Made by a program: the position numbers and the translations under genes. Source: Cervus elaphus (taxonomy: Eukaryota; Chordata; Mammalia; Artiodactyla; Cervidae). Taken from it: 64,000 nt of DNA. Shown in pieces: positions 12,303 through 22,165 of this stretch. The DNA lies in the NCBI RefSeq assembly GCF_910594005.1, contig NC_057823.1:55302015-55366014 (forward strand), given 5' to 3'. The notes below the pieces were generated by a model that was given only the letters and a program-made list of their open reading frames with translations, had not been told where the DNA came from and did no database searches. Position 1 is the stretch's first letter, and each line of letters starts with the position of its first letter.

Positions 12303-12424
12303 GCACACTGACTCAATGGGTATGAGTTTGAGCAAATGGCAGGAGATGGTGAAGGACAGGGAAGCCTGGCATGCTGCAGTCCATAGGGTTGCAAAGAATC
12401 AGACATGACTTAGTGACTGAAAAA
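12303..12424 (+). mobile_element. BovB 3' end fragment, sense
   Basis: The sequence contains 'gagtttgagcaaatggcagg', 'aggcatgctgcagtcc'-type wording and ends 'gacatgacttagtgactgaaaaa', the BovB 3' end with an A tail. It is flanked by 8-bp direct repeats taagtttg (12295-12302 and 12425-12432). It is inserted in the antisense L1 and is inverted relative to the fragment at 11862-12087. Confidence 0.85.
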
Positions 12425-12994
12425 TAAGTTTGATTAGGTCCCATTTATTTATTTTTGCTTTTATTTCTTTTGCCTTGGAAGGCTGACCTATGAAAACATT
12501 TTTATGAGAAAAGAAGGTCTACTTGATGCAACAATTCATGTCCATTATTGGTTGGTGGTGCACACATGAGGGGTGTCTTCCTAGTAACTTCTCGTGGATG
12601 TTACTGACAGCCCCTATGTTAAGCCTGTTTGAATTCAGATGTGGTGCTCTTCTCACGGATCTGTCCACCACACCATCCTGGGCCCCGCTGCCGGTTCTCT
12701 GTGCTGTTAGCTTTTGTGAAGGATGTTTTTTGAGCATCACAAAGTGTCTCCAGCTGGTTGTGGTTTTCAGTTACTGCCGTACTTGTAGTAATTGGAAGTT
12801 TATAGAATTACTGTTATGTTTAAATTGGGTGGAAATTCTGTTCTTACATAATGGTTGTGTTGTTGCCATTTTAATTACTGCTTAGCTTCTTTTGAGTTCT
12901 TTGTTGATTGCCAAACTTGTTTTTCCATTGGAATGGGTGGAGGAGTTGTATGAAGTTGTGATTGAATACAAATCTAGACTAGAAAGCTCTCCCA

Positions 12995-13150
12995 CTTGTT
13001 GGCCTTTGTAACTTTTGGAAACTTATTTAATCTACATGATGGTATAAAGTGGAGGAAGTAGTAGTACCCCATAAGCTTGAAGATGAAATAAAATGATTCA
13101 TGTAAATGCTGAGTGTGGTGCCTGGCACATAATTGGTGGTGAATAAGTGT
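12995..13150 (+). repeat. MIR SINE fragment
   Basis: The 3' half of MIR in sense orientation: a 'taacttttggaaacttatttaatct' equivalent, 'aaatgattcatgtaaatgctgag' and 'ggtgcctggcacataattggtggtgaataa', which match the MIR tail block. Confidence 0.65.
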
Positions 13151-13429
13151 GGTGGGTAGTTACTTTTATGTTTAACTGATATTTTAAAAAACATTGACAA
13201 CTATTGCTCTGCAAGTTGACTTTAGATGGTCTCGTTTCCTTTAGTCCTTTAATTAGTTTCACTTGTTTAAATTGCATGGCTAATGAGGTCACTGTCACCG
13301 TATCCCTCAAACCACAGACCTGTGCTTAGCCATTTATCCCATAGAGGATAAGTCTGAAGAGAAGGAAAGGGGAGGGGTGGTGATAGTGGTGAAAGGCCAT
13401 CTTTACAGAATGCTCTATGGGCCATAGAA

Positions 13430-13615
13430 TTTGTATTCTACCCTCTATGTTAAATGTTGTCTATCTATTGTCTTATTTAATTTTCACAGTGACCCTAAGA
13501 GACAGGGAATATTAATGTCCCTCTTTTAGACTAGGTAAGACTGAGGTTTAGAGATGTGAAGTGATTGAACTCTATAGCTGGTAACTGGTAGAGCTGGACT
13601 TTGAACCTATGCACC
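13430..13615 (-). repeat. MIR SINE fragment
   Basis: Reverse-oriented MIR: 'cttatttaattttcacagtgaccc', then 'ctgaggtttagagatgtgaagtgattg' and 'agctggtaactggtagagctgg', in the canonical order. Confidence 0.7.
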
Positions 13616-14576
13616 ATATGAGCATAAATCTGTCACCCCTGACAGTTTAAAAGAGCAATCCCTAGTGATGGTGGATCCATTGTGTCTCACAGAAAGGAGG
13701 GACAAAAATTGTCTCTGATGGTGTAGAGCCAGCTTGGGCAATATTTTGGAGTATGGGCAGGTAGTTCTGTTTTGTATTTCTCCACATGGACGCATAAGAG
13801 GAACAGCTAGGTGGGAGGGGTTTAGATGTTCCAAGCTACTTGGAAGAGACCTGAGAATGACAAAGCTTAAATGTGAGTTCACATGCAGCTGAAATAGGAA
13901 CAACAGTTTTAAGTGAATTTTCCCATGAACCTATTTCTCCAGTACTTTCCTTTTGTGCAGATTTTGATCCAAAATGTGATGTGGCCAAGTGTTAATGCAG
14001 CTGTGCGTCAGAGGGAAAAGTGAGATTGCTTTGGCTAATTCTTGCTTTACTTATGCCTTTAATTTATAAGTTAAAAGATTTCTGTGCTTTCTTGGTAAGG
14101 CCTGGATAATGGTGATAAAGGACAGCCGTGAAAAAATTCTGGGAACCCAAATAACTCTGCTCTCTTAATTCTCTAGGGACACGTAAATTGAATTGGCTCA
14201 TCAGTGAACAGAACTGATTGCAAAATCACATCTTAGTGCAATAGGAGCATATGAAGGCTTTCCTCACCCTCCTTTGATTTCATTAAATTGTACTCTCATT
14301 GTAGCTTCTGGGTGAGGTCTCACAGAATTGCAGTATCCTGTGATTTGTATCAAAGACCTACTTTCCTGCCCTGGTGTTTATCTTCAGAATTGAGCCCTGT
14401 GGTTCAAAGAATATGAAGTGTTACTTCTGGGTTAGATGCCAGCTGGTCACATGGGTTAGTGGTGAATGCTTCAGTCTGGAATCAAAAGGCAATTCCCAGT
14501 TTCATTTTCTGACTCATGGCAAATTCTTTATGCCAGTGACTCACCTTCCCTAGCTGCCCATGACATCTCATCATGT

Positions 14577-14610
14577 TTATCATCATCATCATCATCATCA
14601 TTATCATCAT
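14577..14610. repeat. (TCA)n microsatellite
   Basis: About ten ATC/TCA units with one interruption (tta) lie next to the MIR at 14628. Confidence 0.9.
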
Positions 14611-14627
14611 GTCTTATGTATCACGTG

Positions 14628-14870
14628 GTTAGTTATTAAGAGTTTGGGCTTTGGAGAAAGACTGTAGGAGTTCTGTCTGGATTCTGCCCAATTCTAGCTG
14701 CCTAACCTTGAGCAAGTGACCTAACCTCTCTAATGCCTCAGTTTTCTCATCTATATGTCAGGAATAATTAGGTTGGTGTGAGGACTAAACAAGATAATGC
14801 ATTTTAGAGTGCTCAGAGTGGTGTCTGACACGTGATAAGTCTTTTGTCATCATCCTTTGGTTTAATCCAT
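14628..14870 (+). repeat. MIR SINE, near full length
   Basis: Sense MIR from the 'tggttagttattaagagtttgggctttggag' head through 'accttgagcaagtgacctaacctctct', 'cagttttctcatct' and the 'gtgctcagagtggtgtctgacacgtgataag' tail. It is among the better-preserved MIRs of the window. Confidence 0.8.
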
Positions 14871-15624
14871 TATTGCTATTGTAATTATTTTATAATGAGT
14901 CTCAGGTGGACCCTCATAACATAAAGTAAATCTGTAGTTTGTATTCTCTAGAAGTGTACACTTGAAAACAAATATTCAGTGATATGGATATTTAACAAAT
15001 CCTCATGTACAGAGTTCAGCTGAAACTAGTGCATCCCTGAATGAAAGTACTATAGAAAGCCAGAGGGCCAAAAGAGACTTGATTATGGGGGCCAGGTTTT
15101 AGAGCACTCTGGCTAAGCAGGATGGATGGACTTTAGCTTAAGCTGGGTTGTTGTGTTCGTGTGTTGAGTGATTCATTCTTCCTTGGAGTCATAACTCAGG
15201 AATTGTTGAGTGACTCATGTCACCTTGAATTGGTCCTGGAGAGTTGAGTTCTATCCTTTTAAGATACAGTCTCTTAGAGACTTACTTGAAGGCACACAAA
15301 CCGGAGATAACTCTACTAATCAATCTTAAGGCAGAAGCCACTGCCAAAGGGACCTTTTAGTTGGGGAAATTGCCCTTGTCTCTGAACCTCAGTCTGGCAT
15401 TAGTGGGCAACTGTGAGATCTCACGGTTTTCCCAGAACAGACTGAGCATTTCTGAAGGGGTGAATTGCATGCCCTTTGCTTCTGCCAGAATGGAAGGTAT
15501 TTATAAACCATAGACTACTATTACAGCTTGGTAGTTGTGTGCATTTGCCACTGCCTAGAAAAGTAAAGGACAATTGGAACCTCTCTGCAGCAGCAAGATA
15601 GACCGGTATACCACCTTCCAGCTC

Positions 15625-15765
15625 TCTGTTCTTGGATAAACTATGTAACCTCTCTGGCCTCCAGTTCCACATCCATAAGATGCAAACAACACTAGTGCCT
15701 AACCCACAAGGTGGTTAAAAAGATTTGATGATGTCACGCATGGAACTTGGTAAGTGCCAGTGAAC
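15625..15765 (+). repeat. MIR SINE fragment
   Basis: MIR 3' half: 'actatgtaacctctctggcctccag', 'aaggtggttaaaaagatttgatga', 'catggaacttggtaagtgcc'. Confidence 0.6.
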
Positions 15766-16135
15766 AAAGCCATTTCCCCTTAGCACTGTTCCCATACCAC
15801 CATCCAGCCTGTGTGATGATGAGGCTGCTTCCCTACCCAGGCCTGCCTTGTCGGGCCATGTAGTCATGCCGTTCTGGCAGGCATGGTTTGTTAGCTTCAT
15901 TTCAAACTCATTCTCTTTGGCTCATTTACCCAACCCAGACAGAGATTAATGGCCTGGCCTCAGAGCACCGGGCGGCACATGTTCCTGGCACCTTTGGCTT
16001 ATTGATCGCGCCTCTGCAGTTTGGGGAATACCTCAGTGTTCTAGGCAGGGGCCTCCTGAGCCCTAGGAGACATTTAAAGGAAAGTAATTTGGTGCAAATT
16101 CACCTCCCAATTAAGGAGGGCTGAAAGCTCTGTTT
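15766..16135. other. Repeat-free segment, possible conserved non-coding element
   Basis: I recognise no interspersed repeat here. The segment has balanced composition with homeodomain-like and E-box-like words (for example 'cttattgatcgcgcc', 'cccaattaagg', 'cacatg'). The open frames within it do not look like protein. The suggestion that it is a constrained regulatory element is inference only. Confidence 0.25.
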
Positions 16136-16564
16136 TATTTTACTATTCCTTCTGGATTTTGCCAGTTAGAAACAGGAGCAGGATCCTCTGGACTAGGAAT
16201 GAAGTGAGCAGGGATGGCCGGAAGAAGTACTTGCCCAAGTATGGTCTCTTCCCCTGTGCTTGCCTTAGCTACCTGTGCCATTGTAGTGCATGCCGTTGAC
16301 TGTGGGTCGCTGGTCTGACCTATACCCATTTGGCTCTGCAGGATTGTGTTTCTGCTTCTCTCTTTGTCCCATTCTTATCTCCTCTGGTCTGATGCCTTTT
16401 CATTCATCAGACAGTGGTGCTTGAAATGTAGAAATCCCTTTTATCCTCATCTTTCTGGCTTTCAGTATGTGCCTATTTTTGTACAGTCTTTGAGAAATGA
16501 ATAATAACCGTAAGATGGGAGATTTGTCAAATTATCTGTTTGATCATTCGAAGACCTTCTTGAC

Positions 16565-16680
16565 TGACTTCTTCAGGTTATAGATGGGGCAGCTGAGATG
16601 CAGAGTGGGTGAGAGACTTATCCAGTGACACAAGGCAACTGGGGGCCATGTTGGAATTATTGCTTAGCTCTTGACAAGCA
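16565..16680 (-). repeat. MIR SINE fragment
   Basis: Reverse MIR core: 'gatggggcagctgagatgcagagtgggtgagagacttatccagtgacacaaggcaact' wording, equivalent to 'gaaactgaggcacagagagg...aaggtcacacagct'. Confidence 0.6.
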
Positions 16681-16792
16681 GTATCAGTAAGTATCAGTCT
16701 CACGGATACTTACTAGCGGATAAGAAGCCCCCTTAGGATATCATGGCTCCCTTTTCAGAGTTGCTTGGCTCTGTTTCTCTAAGGGTTAAATA

Positions 16793-17252
16793 AGTGGTTC
16801 TCAACCAACAGTGGCCATTACAGTCACTGGGAATATCCTTTTTTTTTTTTTTTAAGTTATCACCAACTTCATCCTATGCCTTTTCATATCTATAAGGATC
16901 ATAAGCACCAAAGAAAGATTTTGGAGCTATGATTTTTTTTTTTCTAAATCAGAAGCTTTATCATCTTAATAATGTCAGCATATCAGGGATTGGCAAACCC
17001 TGGCCTGCAGGCCAAATCCAACTGGCTACCTGTTTTTTGTAGCCCACGAGCTCAACATGGTATTTACAAGTGAATATTTGCCATTGACTCAGTGATAGGA
17101 AACACTTTGAAATCTATTTAAGCTAAATGCTATCCTCCCTCTATAAAAATTCTGTTTTTCTCATTAGTCTTATCTGTATTTCAGAATGTTATACTACTGA
17201 GAAAAGATACTCCAAGTGGTTGTGATGGCCACTCTTACAGTTGAGAACCAGC
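16793..17252. repeat. Possible MER5-like hAT DNA transposon remnant
   Basis: The left end 'taagtggttctcaac' and the right end 'gttgagaaccagctg' are inverted repeats resembling the terminal repeats of MER5/Charlie-type non-autonomous hAT elements. The interior is diverged and overlaps another apparent DNA-transposon fossil starting at 16985, so a nested or mosaic origin is likely. Confidence 0.45.
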
Positions 17253-17523
17253 TGTACAACCCCTGGAAGAACCAAGCCAAGCATCCCCCAAAAAGCCAGC
17301 CATGGAACAAGAAGATTGATTTTCACCTGCTAGGAATATTATACCTGTATTTTCAAAACTTACTCTATTTGAATTTTGTCAGGAAAAAATTATGAAAATT
17401 TGTGGTCTCTCTTGTTTTTCAAGTCCCGGTATAATCACTGGTTCGGTTTTTGCCTCTTAGCTTGCAAAGCCTGAAATACTTACCATCTAGTCCTTTACAA
17501 GAAAAAGCTTGCCAACTCTTCCA
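16985..17523. repeat. hAT-like DNA transposon fossil, interrupted
   Basis: The left end 'cagggattggcaaaccctggcctgcaggccaaatcc' type wording and the right end 'gcaaagcctgaaatacttaccatctagtcctttacaagaaaaagcttgccaactct' type wording are the two recognisable ends of a common mammalian element ('ggcaaactacggcctgcgggccaaatcc'). About 400 bp of unrelated or degenerate sequence lies between them. The exact family is not assigned. Confidence 0.5.
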
Positions 17524-17704
17524 TTGTGTCATTGTCTGTTTTATGTTGGGACACATTCCCTTTTATGATTTGTATAAATCATTTAAGAATTTTTTTGTTG
17601 TAAAAGTAGTATGTTCTCCTTATAACATTTAAATTCACAGTAAAAAGTTGTTGGTCCCATTCCCCAGTGTTAACACTTAACAGTTTGTAATGTATCTTTG
17701 TCCG

Positions 17705-17885
17705 GACTTTGCCATGTACTAGCTGTGAGACCTCAGTTAACCTCTCTAGCCTCAAATTCTCCATCTGTGTATCAGTGATATTAACAGTTCCTACCCAACA
17801 GAATTGTTGCGTAGATAATTTGAGATAATTTATGTGACTTGCTTAGTGCCATTGCCTGCTGTGCAGTTAATGCCTAATGATTTGT
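17705..17885 (+). repeat. MIR SINE fragment
   Basis: Sense MIR: 'ttgccatgtactagctgtgagacctcagttaacctctctagcctc', 'attctccatctgtgta', and a degenerate tail to 'gcctaatgatttg'. It ends about 300 bp upstream of the 37-bp exon. Confidence 0.7.
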
Positions 17886-18188
17886 AACTAATTAATTTTT
17901 TTCTCCCTTTTAGTTTATATACACATATTTTTTTTTTAAAGGAAGTATGTGACTTTTTTGTTAAACAGTAAAGCTCCAGAGGTGATTCTATAATGTGCAC
18001 ACACTTAAGAACAGCTGAAGTAAATATTAGGAAGTAAGTAATAATAGAAGGAATTTCCATTTGGGGGCCAGAAATTGCCTTCCATTTTCTAGCACACACT
18101 AGGCAAAAGGAGAAGGTAATGGTTTTCTATAGTGAACCTGTTGGGTGGTATAAAATGCTCAGAAGTAAATGTTATTTCTGTTTTCCAG

Positions 18189-18225
18189 GTCTACAACTCA
18201 AACAAAGACAGCCAGAGCGAAGGGA
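18189..18225 (+). CDS. ARHGAP26: ARHGAP26 37-bp exon: PH-to-RhoGAP linker
   Basis: The exon encodes VYNSNKDSQSEG plus the first base of the next codon (Thr, completed at 44043-44044). The acceptor is 'ttctgttttccag' and the donor is 'gtaagt', a perfect consensus; both support the limits. In GRAF1 this stretch links the PH domain to the RhoGAP domain and follows a GREP-like end of the PH region, so I take it as starting in phase 0. It is polar and probably flexible. At 37 bp it is a small exon, and since 37 is not a multiple of three, skipping would shift the frame and remove the RhoGAP and SH3 domains. It stands alone between introns of more than 18 kb and 25.8 kb and is flanked by long inverted L1 copies. 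Confidence 0.93.
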
Positions 18226-20192
18226 GTAAGTATGTTGCTTGGATACTTTTCCTGCAGCTGGGTGTGGGCCTTTCCCTGGTGAAATTGCCATTCTGGGGAA
18301 GAACCACCAGGAGGTGCTGTGGGCACATTGGGTTGGCCCCATTCCCCCAGTGCTTCTGCCCTAATGTACCATGTCAGGATGGTCAATGAGTCTGATGGGC
18401 ATGGCTGTGATGACATCTTGCACTGTATAACCCTTCACACTGTGCAAAGAATTTTTATGTACATTATCTCAGTTAATCCTGTGTTGTCTTAAGAATGTAG
18501 CTCCAGTCACCACTTAAAAGTCACTTAATCCAATAATACCCAGCTCCCCCAGCGCCCTGTCCTGTGGGAAGCCAGAATTGACTTTGCCTCCCACACAGTC
18601 TCACTCAGAGGCCTGAAGAGGCAAGAACCATCTTAGTGATCACTTAGTAACTAACTCTGTGTTCCTTGTTGCTGCTCTGGAGAGTTATGAGTGGAGACGG
18701 TGAACTCTGTAATAATATTCCGTTTTGATGGGAGTGACCCTGGGCGGCCTCTGTAGCATTATACAGCACGTTTTCCCTGCCACTGGCTCTGAGTACTCTG
18801 GTTAATTGTGGTTTCCAAGGGCACCTGTAACCTTGTAAAGATGATGGGATTAAAATGGAACTGCTTTTGCTAAGTGTTTGGGCTGATTATCTCCTTGGTA
18901 CATAGGGGAAAAAACAAATTCCTTCCACGTTGCTACCAGAGTACAAAGGAAATTCTGTCCCCTTGCCTCAGAATCGCTTTTGTAAAATCCATTTGGGAAA
19001 AGGTTCCAAGGTAGCCCTCCCATGAATTCTACTTTTGTCAAAAAAGTCAGTAAGACAGTGCCTCTTCTTGTGGACAAAAGGATGAGCCATTTAATGTGTG
19101 TGTGAAATCCATTATGGAGCAGAGATTTTCCTTCTTTCATTCTTTCCAAAATACAGATTTTATCAGAAGTTTTAAATAAAATATTAAGTAATTTGGAATG
19201 GTTGCTGTTGGTAAGTTCAGAGGCCTTAGGGGAGGAAAACTATTTTTTTGTTGTTTCTTTTTTCCCCTCAGGAATTGAGCAAGGGAAAATTTTTTTCAAG
19301 TAAATATTCAAAGAAACAAGTCATTTTTCCCCCCTCTGTATCAGGTGGGATTGCTTTAGAATATCTGAAATCAACTCTGGCTAACTTGTCCTAAAATAGC
19401 AATAGCAAAAACAATATTAAAAATAATGAAGGAATATAGAAATCTTCAAGGTAATTCAAAGTAAGGTAGAAAGAGCTAAAGAACCAAGGCTTGAAAGCCG
19501 ACAGTTCTGGAGACCTGAGAACCAACGAGAAAGGGTCCTCTGGATGATACTTGCAGGATCATAAAGCCCTTACAATTTTTCAGTCCTTGCCTCACTCTTC
19601 TGAAGGTCTAGATTGCCAGGAAAGATAGCATCAAGCTTTGGCCCACCCAGAGGATAACAATGCACCTTGACCGATGGTTTCAAAAGTGCTCATAAAATGA
19701 GAGCATGGTGGTTTACCTGCAGGGAGATCAGCGAACTCCCGGGACATGAGAGGGTAGATGCCCTGCAGGCTGAAATAGCAGATGCCCACCCCACGCCCCA
19801 GCCCACAGTGCATGTCTGTTATAAAGGACCCAGAACTGTGGGGGTTGAGACGCATATGAATGGAGAACCACCCCCGCCCTCACCCCCAGAACAGAAGCTT
19901 GCCTGTAACTTTTGACCTTACGAATCTGCGTGTCTCTCCTTGAGATAAGTGCCAATAGATACGAAAGATGACTAGGATTCTGCTGGTGGGCATGCCAGCT
20001 GGTTGTACCATTCTGTAAGGCCTTTAGGGCATAGGTACCAGAAACCTTTAAAAAGTAAACATCCTTTGATTGATGTGTACACACTGTTGTATTTAAAATG
20101 GGCAACCAACAAGAGCCTACTTTATAGCACAGGGAACTCTGCTCAATATTATGTAACAACCTAAATGGTAAAAGAATTTGAAAAAGAATTCA

Positions 20193-20250
20193 AACATCTC
20201 CTGCACTGGCAGGCGGGTTCTTTACCAGTAGCACCACCTAGGAAGCCCAA
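20193..20250 (-). repeat. Bov-tA SINE, tRNA-derived head only
   Basis: The reverse complement reads 'gggcttcctaggtggtgctactggtaaagaacccgcctgccagtgcaggag', the tRNA-like head of Bov-tA without its Bov-A body. Inserted in an L1 tail. Confidence 0.75.
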
Positions 20251-20392
20251 AGAATATACGCTGAAAAAGAATGGACACATGTATATGTATAACTTAATCA
20301 CTTTACTGTAAACCTCAGTACTATACTATGCACTGTACTCCCCAGGTACACAGTTTACTGTATAAACTAATACAGCATTGTTAATCAACTAT

Positions 20393-20609
20393 GTGCTGTG
20401 CTATGCTTAGTCACTCAGTCGTGTCTGACTCTTTGTTACCCCATGAACTGTAGCCTGCCAGGCTCCTCTGTCCATGGAAATTCTCCAGGCAAGAATGCTG
20501 GAGTGGGTTGCCATGCCCTCCTCCAGGGGATCTTCCTAACCCAGGGATCGAACCCAGGTCTCCCACATTGCAGGCGGATTCTTTACCATTTGAGCCACCA
20601 GAGAAGCCC
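20393..20609 (-). repeat. Bov-tA SINE
   Basis: On the - strand: head 'gggcttctctggtggctc', the 'gggttcgatccctgggttagg' B-box-like region, then the Bov-A body ending at the 'gtcagacacgactgagtgac' region. It splits an L1 tail between 'aatcaacta' and 'ctatactcc'. This is a tRNA-derived SINE and not a tRNA gene. Confidence 0.9.
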
Positions 20610-20650
20610 TATACTCCAATATAAAATAAGTTAAAAAGAAAAACTCCCAA

Positions 20651-20873
20651 AGTATTAATAATTTAAAAAAAAAAAAAAGTAAATATCGCTCGACCTAGTG
20701 ATTTGTCCTAAAGAATAGACTGGAGTACAAAGATGTTTCTGTAAAAAAAAAAAAAAAGTTCACCAGAGCATTGATAATAATAGGTGAAAGAACTGGAGAA
20801 AATCCAAATGTTCAGTAGGAAGTTTATTAAAAGTATCATAGAATGCTCTGTAGCCTTTAAAAAGAATGAGAGA
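20651..20873 (+). repeat. Old L1 fragment
   Basis: Degenerate L1 end: 'gtgatttgtcctaaagaatag', 'aacctggagaaaatccaaatgttcagtagg'-type wording and 'gtagcctttaaaaagaatgagagacc'. It resumes after 21132, following a younger L1 tail insertion. Confidence 0.55.
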
Positions 20874-21117
20874 CCATATGTAAAATAGATAGCCAATGGG
20901 AATTTGCTGTATGGTTCAGGAAACTCAGACAGGGCTCTGTATCAACCTAGAAGGGTAGAATGGGGAGGGAAATGGGAGGGAGGTTCAAAAGGGAGGGCAT
21001 ATATGTATACCTATGACTGATTCATGTTGAGGTTTGACAGAAAACAACAGAATTCTATAAAGCAATTATCATTCAATAGAAAAATAAATTTTAAAACGCA
21101 CTTAAAACCAAAAAAAG
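20874..21117 (+). mobile_element. L1 3' end insertion (244 bp) with target-site duplication
   Basis: A severely 5'-truncated L1 3' UTR ('gggagggaggttcaaaaggg', 'tatacctatgactgattcatgttg', A-rich end) is flanked by 15-bp direct repeats aaaaagaatgagaga at 20859-20873 and 21118-21132. Sense orientation. Confidence 0.88.
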
Positions 21118-21254
21118 AAAAAGAATGAGAGAGATCTTGATATATTTGCAGAAGCAGTGTCCCCCATATACTGTTCATTGAGCTTTTTAAAATTCAGATC
21201 GTGGAACAGTGCATTTATTAAAATAAATTATTTGACTTGTCTAGATATATTGAT

Positions 21255-21538
21255 TGGAGAAGGCAATGTCACCCCACTCCAGTACTCTTGCCTGGAAAAT
21301 CTCATGGATGGAGAAGCCTGGAAGGCTGCAGTCCATGAGGTCGCTAAGAGTCGGACACGACTGAGTGACTTGACTTTCACTTTTCACTTTCCTGCATTGG
21401 AGAAGGAAATGGCAACCCACTCCAGTGTTCTTGCCTGGAGAATCCCAGGGACGGGGGAGCCTTGTGGGCTGCCGTCTATGGGGTCGCACAGAGTCGGACA
21501 CGACTGAAGTGCCTTAGCGGCAGTTTAGCAGTAGCAGC
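21255..21538 (+). mobile_element. Bov-A2 SINE (dimeric), sense
   Basis: Two Bov-A monomers in tandem: the first from 'ggagaaggcaatgtcacccc', the second from 'ggagaaggaaatggcaaccc'. Each contains a 'gagtcggacacgactgag/aag' block, and the element ends in an (AGC)-like tail 'gcagtagcagcag'. A perfect 12-bp target duplication agatatattgat lies at 21243-21254 and 21539-21550. Confidence 0.95.
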
Positions 21539-21603
21539 AGATATATTGATAGAAAAAGTCTGGAAATACATTTATCAGCAAGCTGTTACTCGGGATAGAG
21601 GAT

Positions 21604-21881
21604 GCTGCTGCTGCTGCTAAGTCGCTTCAGTCATGTCCAACTCTGTGCGACCCCGTAGATGGCAGCCCACCAGGCTCCGCCGTCCCTGGGATTCTCCAGG
21701 CAAGAACACTGGAGTGGGTTGCCATTTCCTTCTCCAGTGCATGAGAGTGAAAAGTGAAAGTGAAGTCACTCAGTCATGTCTGACTCTTCGTGACCCCATG
21801 GACTGCAGCCTTCCAGGCTTCTCCGTCCATGAGATTTTCCAGGCAAGAGTACTGGAGTGGGTTGCCATTGCCTTCTCCACA
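21604..21881 (-). mobile_element. Bov-A2 SINE (dimeric), antisense
   Basis: The reverse-oriented partner of the element at 21255. It starts with the reversed tail 'gctgctgctgctgctaagtcgcttcag' and ends 'gttgccattgccttctcca'. An 11-bp target duplication ggatagaggat lies at 21593-21603 and 21882-21892, proving an independent insertion. Only 65 bp separate the two elements, giving a long inverted repeat. Confidence 0.95.
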
Positions 21882-21984
21882 GGATAGAGGATAGATTACC
21901 ACAAGACACTGACCTTTTACTTTAAATATTCTTTAGACTTTGAATTGTCGACAGAGGGTATGTGTTTTATAATAATAGCTATTA

Positions 21985-22165
21985 ATAGGTAGCATTTATC
22001 AACTGCTTACAGTGTTTCACCGTGTTTTATGCACATTAGTTTATTTGATGCTCACAGTGCTGAGTGAAGTAGGTGCTCTTGACCTACTTTGTAGATTAGG
22101 AAGTTGAGGTTGGTAAACTCAGGAGATGTAATTTAATCTGAGTGCTGTCTGACTCTAATGTCTTT
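21985..22165 (-). repeat. MIR SINE fragment
   Basis: Reverse MIR: 'gtagcatttatcaactgcttac', 'tttatttgatgctcacagtgctg', 'gattaggaagttgaggttggtaaactcagg'. Confidence 0.65.

Larger units (their letters stand above)
11086..12529 (-). mobile_element. Artiodactyl L1, 5'-truncated, antisense, with nested BovB fragments
   Basis: Reading the - strand gives the L1 3' half. On the + strand it begins with the reversed 3' UTR ('tatagctccctgtgctatacag') and ends in reversed ORF2 ('gtttgattaggtccca'). A 10-bp direct repeat aacaattcat flanks it at 11076-11085 and 12530-12539. Two BovB-derived fragments (about 11862-12087 and 12303-12424) later inserted into it. The ORF2 frame is broken. Confidence 0.85.
1..18188 (+). 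other. ARHGAP26: ARHGAP26 intron, 3' part (upstream of the 37-bp exon)
   Basis: I found no exon in this stretch; the preceding exon (end of the PH domain, expected to end in a GREP-like peptide) must lie upstream of the window. Contents: an old L1 fragment (630-1330), a DNA transposon fossil (1401-2020), a nested old/young L1 pair (3315-6155), a mariner MITE, an L1 with nested BovB, several MIRs and a TCA microsatellite. Segments with no recognised feature are about 1-630, 2025-2850, 2990-3315, 6165-6480, 6570-8480, 8690-9400, 9930-11075, 12540-12990, 13150-13430, 13615-14575, 14870-15625, 16135-16565 and 17885-18188. The short open frames in these segments show no codon-level or domain evidence. 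Confidence 0.85.
20068..20650 (+). repeat. L1 3' UTR fragment, interrupted by two SINEs
   Basis: Artiodactyl L1 3' end in sense: 'tttaaaatgggcaaccaacaagagcctactttatagcacaggga', 'tatatgtataacttaatcactttactgta', then 'gttaatcaacta' and, after a SINE, 'ctatactccaatataaaataag' with an A-rich end. A Bov-tA head (20193-20250) and a longer Bov-tA (20393-20609) interrupt it. Confidence 0.7.

Noticed and set aside
1..18188. The preceding ARHGAP26 exon (end of the PH domain)
   Set aside because: I searched for a tryptophan-containing PH C-terminal helix ending in a GREP-like peptide before a GT donor and found none, so it lies upstream of the window.
18132..18389. 85-codon frame around the 37-bp exon
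   Set aside because: VYNSNKDSQSEG is the exon; the flanking residues come from intron read-through across canonical AG and GT sites.
20393..20609. tRNA gene (and similar tRNA-like heads at 44385, 49751 and 63651)
   Set aside because: These are tRNA-derived heads of Bov-tA SINEs fused to Bov-A bodies; they lack a clean cloverleaf and are repeated many times.
21241..21887. Open frames of 84-116 codons in 21157-21887
   Set aside because: All fall in Bov-A2 SINEs, which give similar spurious frames wherever they occur.
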